The notes under the pieces are model-generated. The model was not told where the DNA came from. It saw only the letters and a list, made by a program, of their open reading frames with translations, and did not search any database. The translations under genes were made by a program, and so were the position numbers. 64,000 nucleotides of DNA from Clostridioides difficile (GTDB lineage Bacteria > Bacillota > Clostridia > Peptostreptococcales > Peptostreptococcaceae), in assembly GCA_012955965.1 (NCBI GenBank), contig JABBZI010000008.1, positions 93,212 to 157,211 of the forward strand, given 5' to 3'. How positions within the stretch are numbered: the stretch's first letter is position 1; each line of letters opens with the position of its first letter. Shown here in pieces: positions 57,754 to 64,000 of this stretch.

Positions 57754-58287
57754 TTAATCCTCTTCGTAAAATCTTTCATATTTATCAAAGCAATCAAGGC
57801 ATACTTTTTTATTTTCTTGAATCCTTATATACTGCTCAGGTGCAAATTCACCACATACTTCACATTTAAGAGATTTAAATATTCTTGCCTTTTCAGGAAG
57901 TCTTAACTTCGTATCTGTAACCTCAAATATATCTTCAAAATCGCTTTCTAATAAGTATTTTTTATATCCTTCTCTATCCATATCAAATGGTTTAGATTTT
58001 ACATATATTCTTATAGATTTTCCATTTTCTCTATTAAAGAAATGATATACTGATTTCCCAGTCATTCTAAGTAGTAAATTCCCCTTGCCCATTGTACAAC
58101 TTAGCACTACTTGTATACCATCTATTCCACAAGCATCATTTTCAGAAATGCAAACAATCTCCTCATCTCCTGATTGTTCGCATCCTAAATATTCTCGTGC
58201 TACAAGTGCTGCTTTAAACCCTATGGCTAAACCTGGACATTCATGCCCATGAAATTCAATAGCCTTTGCCCATAACTCCTCCACCAA
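57754..58287 (-). CDS. FmdE-family protein with zinc ribbon
   Basis: The 177-residue protein matches the FmdE (formylmethanofuran dehydrogenase subunit E) family: FHGHECPGLAIGFKAAL near residue 12 and NDACGIDGIQVVLSCTMGKG near 48. A C-terminal zinc ribbon follows (CEVCGEF and CLDCFDK). Its role outside methanogens is unclear; molybdenum or tungsten enzyme support has been suggested for relatives. GGAGG-like site precedes the ATG. Single gene. Confidence 0.85.
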   Translation of the reverse strand: MVEELWAKAIEFHGHECPGLAIGFKAALVAREYLGCEQSGDEEIVCISENDACGIDGIQVVLSCTMGKGNLLLRMTGKSVYHFFNRENGKSIRIYVKSKPFDMDREGYKKYLLESDFEDIFEVTDTKLRLPEKARIFKSLKCEVCGEFAPEQYIRIQENKKVCLDCFDKYERFYEED

Positions 58288-58436
58288 AAACTACCTCCTT
58301 AATATTGTTTATTTGTATACATTATTTAAATTTTTATTTTATCCTAATACTTCAAAAAGCCAGAGGATTTAATATTAAATCGTCTGACTTTCTTAATACT
58401 TTTCATAACTACTAATTATTAATATATTTAAGTTGT

Positions 58437-59069
58437 TTACTTTCCTTCTTTCATTAAATATGATAAGGTAAATAAGCTTTCTGTTAGGTTTACATTTTCA
58501 ACTATAACACCTTTCGGAACTTCTAAATCTAATGGTGCAAAATTCCACACACCTTTTATTCCAGCTTTTACAACTCTATTAATAACTTCTTGTGCTCCAT
58601 TTTTAGGTATACATAATACAGCAATATCTATATCATTATTTTTTATAAAGTCTTCTAAAGTATCTGAATCTAATACTTCAAATTCTCTTATCTTTAAACC
58701 TATCATTCTAGGATTTGCATCAAATAAAGCTTTTATCTCGAATCCAGCTTTTCTAAATCCTGCATAATTGGCTATGGCTTGTCCTAAGTTACCTGCTCCT
58801 ACAAGAACTGCGTTATATGGTCGATCCAATCCAAGAATTTTACCTATCTCAGTATGAAGAGCCTCCACGTTATAACCATACCCTTGTTGTCCAAATCCGC
58901 CAAAGTTGTTTAGGTCTTGTCTTATTTGAGAAGCGGTAAAACCTATTATATCACTCAATTCTTTAGAAGATATTCTTTGTATATCCCTATCTAATAAGTC
59001 TCCAAGATATCTATGATATTTTGGGAGCCTTCTTATAACTGCCATTGATATATTTTTATTTCCCAACAT
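58437..59069 (-). CDS. rex: Redox-sensing transcriptional repressor Rex
   Basis: Rex represses fermentation genes when the NADH/NAD ratio is low and lets go when NADH binds. The 210-residue protein has a winged helix (ISSKELSDIIGFTASQIRQD near residue 35) and a Rossmann domain with VGAGNLGQAIANY near 90. ATG at 59069 follows AGGAGG at five bases; a GTG two codons earlier would overlap the RBS. Its DNA-binding targets (Rex boxes) were not found clearly in this window. Confidence 0.93.
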   Translation of the reverse strand: MLGNKNISMAVIRRLPKYHRYLGDLLDRDIQRISSKELSDIIGFTASQIRQDLNNFGGFGQQGYGYNVEALHTEIGKILGLDRPYNAVLVGAGNLGQAIANYAGFRKAGFEIKALFDANPRMIGLKIREFEVLDSDTLEDFIKNNDIDIAVLCIPKNGAQEVINRVVKAGIKGVWNFAPLDLEVPKGVIVENVNLTESLFTLSYLMKEGK

Positions 59070-59204
59070 CTTCACCTCCTAAAAGTGTCCTCTTTTTTGT
59101 TTGATTCACAATAAAATATTTCTTTTTCAAAACTACTACATATAACCTTGATTATATTATATCAAAACATTATAATTTTAGATAGTTCAAGGAGGTAGAA
59201 ATTT

Positions 59205-61118
59205 ATGATTGTTTTGTCATGTAATAACTTAAATAAAAGTTTTGGCATAGATTCTATATTAGAAAATATTAGTTTTACAGTAAATGAAGGCGATAAAATT
59301 GGTATAATTGGGGTTAATGGTACTGGGAAAACTACTTTATTTAAAATAATTTCAGGAATTTATGGTTATGATAGCGGAGATATTTACACTTCTAAAGATT
59401 GTGAAATCGGATATTTAGAACAAAATACCAATTTTTATTCGGATAATACTATTTTAGAAGAAGTGTTAGAAGTTTTTAAAAATTTGATAGAGATGGAATC
59501 TTATCTAAGAGAATTGGAGGTTAAAATATCAGAAGAAAGCACAAAAACAAACTCTCCAATTCTGGAAAAAATAATGGATGAATATTCACATAAATTAGAA
59601 TTGTTTTCAGACTTAAATGGATATGGTTATAAGTCTGAAGCCAAAGGTGTTCTAAAAGGATTAGGATTTAGTGAAAATGATATGGATAAACCAATAAGTA
59701 TACTTTCTGGTGGTGAGAAGACTAGGGTCCTTTTAGGAAAATTACTTCTTAAAAAGCCAACTTTATTGTTACTCGATGAGCCTACTAACCACTTAGATTC
59801 TGAGGCTATAGAATGGTTGGAAGTATTTTTAAAACAGTATAAAGGTACTGTTATGCTAATATCTCATGATAGATATTTCCTAGACCAATCTGTAAATAGG
59901 ATTTTTGAAGTTCATAATAAAAGACTTAAAGTGTATAATGGTAACTACTCTAAATTTGTTGAGTTATCAAAAGTGGAAAAAGAACTAGAACTTAAGAAAT
60001 TTGAAGACCAGCAAAAAGAAATAAAAAAGCAAGAAGAATCAATAGAAAGACTTAAAGCTTATGGTAGAGAAAAACATCTAAAACGTGCAAGAAGTAAAGA
60101 AAAAGCATTGGATAAAGTAGATGTCCTAGATAAACCAGAAGCGTATAGAAAAAAAGCTCGTATACAATTTACTCCTTCTGTTCAGAGTGGTAATGACGTT
60201 CTTCAAATCAGAGATGTATCCATGGGATATGGAGAAAGAATACTTTTTAAAGACTTGGATTTAGATATATATAGAGGAGAAAAAGTTGCTCTTATTGGTG
60301 CAAATGGTATTGGTAAATCTACATTATTTAAAATAATAACTAACGAATTGCAACCTCTTAGTGGTAATATTAAGTTTGGAACTAATGTCCATGTTTCTTA
60401 CTTCCATCAGGAACAAAAAACTCTTAATTTAGATAATACAATAATTGATGAGATTTGGGAAAATAATACTCATCTTACTCAAACTACTTTGAGAAATATG
60501 TTAGGAGCATTTTTATTTGTTGATGAAGAAGTTTTTAAAAAGATTTCTACATTAAGTGGTGGAGAAAGAGCTAGGGTTGCCATACTTAAACTTATATTAT
60601 CAAATGCAAATTTATTATTATTAGATGAGCCAACTAACCATCTAGATATTGACTCTAAAGAAGTTCTTGAAGATGCATTAACTAATTATGATGGAACTAT
60701 ATTTACAATATCACATGATAGATATTTTCTAAATACAGTTGTTGATAAGATTTTGGTTTTAGATGAAAATGGAGTTACTGAATATCTAGGAAATTATGAT
60801 TATTATATAGATAAAAAAAGGCAAATCCAAGAGATGAGTCTCCTAGAAGAAAAAGAAGAAAAAACTAGAACTCAAATAAAAGATGAAAAAAGAAAAGAAC
60901 GAGAACAAAGAGAAGTAGAAAAGAAAAATAGAATAAAAAGACAAAATATAGAAAAAGAAATCGAAAAATTAGAACTTAAAATTGAAGAGTTAGATATACT
61001 TTTATGCCAAGAAGAAGTATACTCTAATCCAGATAAGGCTAAAGAAGTTAGCCAAGAAAAAATTAATTTAGAAAATAACCTTGCCTCTCTATATGATGAG
61101 TGGGAAGAATTTATGTAA
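59205..61118 (+). CDS. ABC-F family ATPase
   Basis: The 637-residue protein has two ABC domains: Walker A GVNGTGKTT near residue 36 and GANGIGKST near 366, signatures LSGGEKTRV and LSGGERARV, and Walker B LLLLDEPTNHLD twice. No membrane segments are present, and a charged coiled coil occupies the last 90 residues. ABC-F proteins act on ribosomes; some give antibiotic resistance, others tune translation. This one resembles the YdiF/Uup group, so a housekeeping role is likelier. AAGGAGG precedes the ATG. Confidence 0.92.
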   Translation: MIVLSCNNLNKSFGIDSILENISFTVNEGDKIGIIGVNGTGKTTLFKIISGIYGYDSGDIYTSKDCEIGYLEQNTNFYSDNTILEEVLEVFKNLIEMESYLRELEVKISEESTKTNSPILEKIMDEYSHKLELFSDLNGYGYKSEAKGVLKGLGFSENDMDKPISILSGGEKTRVLLGKLLLKKPTLLLLDEPTNHLDSEAIEWLEVFLKQYKGTVMLISHDRYFLDQSVNRIFEVHNKRLKVYNGNYSKFVELSKVEKELELKKFEDQQKEIKKQEESIERLKAYGREKHLKRARSKEKALDKVDVLDKPEAYRKKARIQFTPSVQSGNDVLQIRDVSMGYGERILFKDLDLDIYRGEKVALIGANGIGKSTLFKIITNELQPLSGNIKFGTNVHVSYFHQEQKTLNLDNTIIDEIWENNTHLTQTTLRNMLGAFLFVDEEVFKKISTLSGGERARVAILKLILSNANLLLLDEPTNHLDIDSKEVLEDALTNYDGTIFTISHDRYFLNTVVDKILVLDENGVTEYLGNYDYYIDKKRQIQEMSLLEEKEEKTRTQIKDEKRKEREQREVEKKNRIKRQNIEKEIEKLELKIEELDILLCQEEVYSNPDKAKEVSQEKINLENNLASLYDEWEEFM

Positions 61119-61133
61119 AAGGGAGAGGATTAT

Positions 61134-62510
61134 TTGCAAGAACTATTTTCTTTAAAAGACGAAAATAAAAGATTTTATAAAATACTTTTATCTTTATGTA
61201 TACCTATTATCATACAGAACTTAATTTCTACTTCTGTAAATGTAATAGATACAGTTATGATAAGTAGTTTGGGAGAGGTATCTGTAGCTTCAGTTGGAGT
61301 TGCAAACCAGTTTTTCTTTCTTTTTAATATGTCATTATCGGGTATTACAGGAGGGGCTGGAGTTTTTATTTCACAGTTTTATGGAAAGAAAGATGTCAAT
61401 AATATAAGAAAAGTTACAGGTCTTACTTGTTTATTGGCTATTGTCCTAAGTTTTGTATTTGTTATTCCTGCTTTGCTAACACCAGAACCAATTATACACA
61501 TATTTTCTTATGATTCAGAAGTTGTAAGACTTTGTATAGATTACTTTAGTATTGCAGTATTTAGTTATCCATTAATAGCTATAAGTACAGTATTTAGCAC
61601 TGGTTCTAGAGGTGTTAGAAATCCTAAGTTAGGTATGATTTGTAGTGCATTCGCTCTTGTAACAAATGTTATTTTAAATTATGGGTTTATATTTGGTAAC
61701 TTCGGTCTTCCTGCATTGGGGGTAAAAGGAGCCGCATTAGCAACTGTTATTGCTAGAGTATGTGAATTAATTTTAATGATTACTTATGTCTATTTTTATA
61801 AAAAAGACTATATATTAAAATTTGGTTTGAAAAATTTAAAAGCTATTGATAAGATTTTTATAAAATCTTTTTCATCAAAAAGCTTCCCTATATTTGTAAA
61901 TGACTCTGTCTGGGCAGTAGGAACTGTTCTATATTCTGTTGCATATGCAAGAGCAGGTACATCTGCTATAGCAGCAAGCCAAATAGCAACTAGCACAGGT
62001 AACTTCTTCATAATGACAGCTGTATGTATTGCATCTGGTGCATCTATTATGCTTGGAAATGAACTTGGAGCTGACCATATTAAAAGAGCTATTGAGTATG
62101 CTAAAAAGTTTTCTATATTGGTGTTTTTAGCTGGCTTAATACTTGGAATTATTTTAATTTTAAATATCCCATTATTATTAAAAATGTTTAGTGTTTCTGA
62201 TAGCTTATCTTCTGATATAACTAAGATATTCTTCATAATGGGAGCATTAATGGCTCTTAAATCCTTTAATACATTAGTCATAATTGGTATTTTAAGAAGT
62301 GGTGGAGATACTAAATACGCTCTATTTTTAGAATTAGGATGTATGTGGTTAGCTTCTATCCCCTTAACTTTTATAGCTGCATTTAAAGGCGCTCCTATAT
62401 TTATTCTTGTTCTACTCACTTATAGTGAAGAAGTAGTTAAATTTATATTTGGCGTTCCTAGAGCCTTATCTAAAAAGTGGGCTATTAATATAGTAAAGGA
62501 AATTGACTAA
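61134..62510 (+). CDS. MATE-family efflux protein
   Basis: The 458-residue protein has 12 predicted membrane segments and the MATE pattern (NLISTSVNVIDTVMISSLGE near residue 27, GVFISQFYGKKD near 77, GVRNPKLGM near 160). Such proteins export cationic drugs or toxins using sodium or proton gradients. The start is TTG, with GGGAGAGG just before it. It follows the ABC-F gene by 15 bases and is probably co-transcribed. Confidence 0.92.
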   Translation: MQELFSLKDENKRFYKILLSLCIPIIIQNLISTSVNVIDTVMISSLGEVSVASVGVANQFFFLFNMSLSGITGGAGVFISQFYGKKDVNNIRKVTGLTCLLAIVLSFVFVIPALLTPEPIIHIFSYDSEVVRLCIDYFSIAVFSYPLIAISTVFSTGSRGVRNPKLGMICSAFALVTNVILNYGFIFGNFGLPALGVKGAALATVIARVCELILMITYVYFYKKDYILKFGLKNLKAIDKIFIKSFSSKSFPIFVNDSVWAVGTVLYSVAYARAGTSAIAASQIATSTGNFFIMTAVCIASGASIMLGNELGADHIKRAIEYAKKFSILVFLAGLILGIILILNIPLLLKMFSVSDSLSSDITKIFFIMGALMALKSFNTLVIIGILRSGGDTKYALFLELGCMWLASIPLTFIAAFKGAPIFILVLLTYSEEVVKFIFGVPRALSKKWAINIVKEID

Positions 62511-62545
62511 TAACGATACTCTACCTTATAAGTATAATATTTATA

Positions 62546-62598
62546 AATAGTCTCATTGAGAACAATTAAGATATTCTTGATTTTCAATGAGACTATTT
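62546..62598. terminator. Bidirectional terminator between mate and crp-type gene
   Basis: AATAGTCTCATTGA (62547-62560) pairs perfectly with TCAATGAGACTATT (62584-62597). T-runs lie on both sides for the convergent genes. Confidence 0.88.
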
Positions 62599-62607
62599 CT
62601 ATATACT

Positions 62608-63309
62608 CTATTCATCTTCCAGAAACTCTTTTACTTCGAATGATAACCTATGTAATTCATCATAATTTAAAATCTCATATGTATTGCTTACTTTTTTTAT
62701 TATCCCTTTCTCAGTCAATTTTAATAGGGAATAATATCTACTTTTTCTACTAATAGAATATATTTCACTAAAATGGCGAATAGCTTTTATATTACATACA
62801 TTATTTTCTTGTTTTTTAAAAATACAATAGGCAATAACTTCTGTACAAGAAAATAACTCTCTTACCATTCTAGTTTTATATAGCTCATATATCCTTCTTG
62901 TACATTTGCTGTGAAATAGAGCAATAAAATCTGATTTAAGATAAAACTCTTCAAAGATATGTTTCTCAAATCGAAATAATTTTATATTGGTCTTGGCGAA
63001 TATGTCACATTTCAAATTATGTTCATATATATAACTTATTTTACCTATAAATTCATTCTCTGGTACAATGTCAACAAGAAATTTATTTCCTCCTCTAGTA
63101 GTACATTCTACTAAAGCAACTCCCTCTATTATAAAAAATACTTCTTGTAAATCTTTATCTGATGCTACAAATCTTTGCCCTTTTTTATATTCAACAATTG
63201 ATACTTGATTTAAATTATTTTTAATAATTGGGTATATACTTGTTTTTTCTGCTTTCCTGAACCTCTCATGACTAAAGTCACAGAGTTCCTGCTTCATAGA
63301 ATTTTGCAT
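62608..63309 (-). CDS. Crp/Fnr-family regulator
   Basis: The 233-residue protein has a cyclic-nucleotide-binding-like beta-barrel (about residues 35-120, with GQRFVASDKDLQEVFFIIEG) and a C-terminal helix-turn-helix (about 165-215, FSEIYSISRKSRYYSLLKL). No Cys motif of Fnr-type iron-sulfur sensors is seen. The effector is unknown. No strong RBS precedes the ATG at 63309, and the IS605 remnant lies just upstream, so the natural 5' region may have been lost. Confidence 0.85.
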   Translation of the reverse strand: MQNSMKQELCDFSHERFRKAEKTSIYPIIKNNLNQVSIVEYKKGQRFVASDKDLQEVFFIIEGVALVECTTRGGNKFLVDIVPENEFIGKISYIYEHNLKCDIFAKTNIKLFRFEKHIFEEFYLKSDFIALFHSKCTRRIYELYKTRMVRELFSCTEVIAYCIFKKQENNVCNIKAIRHFSEIYSISRKSRYYSLLKLTEKGIIKKVSNTYEILNYDELHRLSFEVKEFLEDE

Positions 63310-63382
63310 ACTAAAATATGTCTTACTAACTCTCCACAGGCTATCCCCGTAGTTCCTATGGTTCTTACATAAGTTATCTATT
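63310..63382 (-). mobile_element. Probable right end of the IS605-type element
   Basis: Past the tnpB 3' end the sequence holds a small hairpin, CCGTAG-TTC-CTATGG (about 63347-63361), with one G-U pair. Subterminal hairpins mark IS200/IS605 ends and overlap the guide-RNA region. The exact boundary with the regulator's 5' region cannot be set. Confidence 0.45.
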
Positions 63383-64000
63383 TTAAACTCTTATTAGTCT
63401 TAATCCTTCTTTTAGTATATTTATACTTGCATTTATATCTCTATTGTGAGTTACATCATAACAAAGACAAATCCATTCTCTCGTATTAATTTGGTAGATA
63501 GTTTTTGTAGAAAATCCTCTCTACAATTAGCTATATGTTCTTGAAGTCTTGCAACTTTTAATCTTGCTTTATTTCTATTTAAACTACCAATTGTTTTTCT
63601 TGATAATTCTCTTTGTAATTTAGCAAATTTGTTTAATGACTTCTGAAGATACTTAGGATTTTCTATAAATTGTCCACAACTTGAGATACAAAATTCTTTA
63701 ATTCCTAAATCTAAACCTATCTGACTATTAGTATTTTCAAATGCTTCAGTCTCTATATCAGTATAGCATAATGATACATAATATGTACCACTTGGTTCTT
63801 TGGATACTGTAGCATTAAGTATTCTCCCCTGAGGTACTTGTTTATCCCTTACTTTAACCATACCAAGTTTAGGTAATTTTATATATTGACTACAGTACAT
63901 AATATTTCCATTTGTAAAGTTAGTTCTATATGAAAATCTATTAGTTTTCTTTGATTTAAATTTAGGAAATCCTGTATTTTCTTTAAAGAATTTTTTATAT
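63383..64000 (-). pseudogene. tnpB: Decayed TnpB of an IS200/IS605-type element, cut at window end
   Basis: The frame from the right edge (codons read FFKENTGFPKFKSKK, then MYCSQYIKLPKLGMVKVRDK) is the N-terminal half of TnpB. It includes IGLDLGIKEF with the first RuvC Asp. It stops after LSTKLIREN at 63451. In another frame 63383-63475 encodes WICLCYDVTHNRDINASINI and LKEGLRLIRV, the TnpB C-terminus with part of its zinc finger. The middle, with the second RuvC acid and the first zinc Cys pair, is missing, so the nuclease is dead. A nested guide RNA at its end could persist. Confidence 0.85.

Overview
The window looks like chromosomal DNA of Clostridioides difficile or a very close relative. 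The DNA is AT-rich, ribosome binding sites are strong AGGAGG types, TTG and GTG starts are frequent, and intrinsic terminators are numerous. The gene content and order (pur operon; guaA; groES-groEL; cls; pyrBKDE; an NlpC/P60 hydrolase; gluD; a CO dehydrogenase group; rex) match what I remember of that genome. The assignment rests on memory of synteny, not on a search.

Layout. 1-11.5 kb: the 3' end of the view of an rmlD-like gene, then the purine operon purE-C-F-M-N-H-D-L on the minus strand, behind a sigma-A promoter with two dyads. 11.6-15.8 kb: a HAD phosphatase, a membrane EAL protein with a broken GGDEF motif, and a hexapeptide acetyltransferase. 16.1-24.7 kb: an accessory-looking stretch with a TetR regulator and alpha/beta hydrolase, a transglutaminase-UvrA2 fusion behind a MerR-type promoter, a second hydrolase-like protein, a two-gene chromate transporter and a LysR regulator. 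24.8-28.4 kb: a lipoprotein metallophosphoesterase, a c-di-GMP-I riboswitch driving a 58-residue ORF, and an ArsR-type regulator. 28.5-32.4 kb: guaA behind a guanine riboswitch, then larB and a larC split by a -1 frameshift at an A10 run. 32.6-40.5 kb: groESL under CIRCE, cardiolipin synthase, an OGG-type glycosylase, a YeiH exporter with a divergent LysR gene, and a ketopantoate reductase. 40.7-43.9 kb: pyrBKDE. 44.2-50.7 kb: an NlpC/P60 hydrolase, two M56 peptidase paralogues plus a remnant of a third, gluD, and a P-loop protein. 51-59 kb: cfa, then cooS, a CooF-like ferredoxin and a flavin oxidoreductase, a CapA-like lipoprotein, a 2[4Fe-4S] ferredoxin, an FmdE-like protein and rex. 59.2-64 kb: an ABC-F ATPase, a MATE exporter, a Crp/Fnr regulator and a decayed IS605-type tnpB.

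How the genes work together. Nucleotide synthesis dominates: eight pur genes make IMP, guaA converts XMP to GMP under guanine control, and pyrBKDE makes orotidylate. The 52-59 kb block is redox biology: CO oxidation, ferredoxins, and the NADH/NAD sensor Rex. The 16-22.4 kb block and the riboswitch-controlled small ORF near 26.9 kb are the parts least explained by known pathways. No tRNA, rRNA or CRISPR array was seen.
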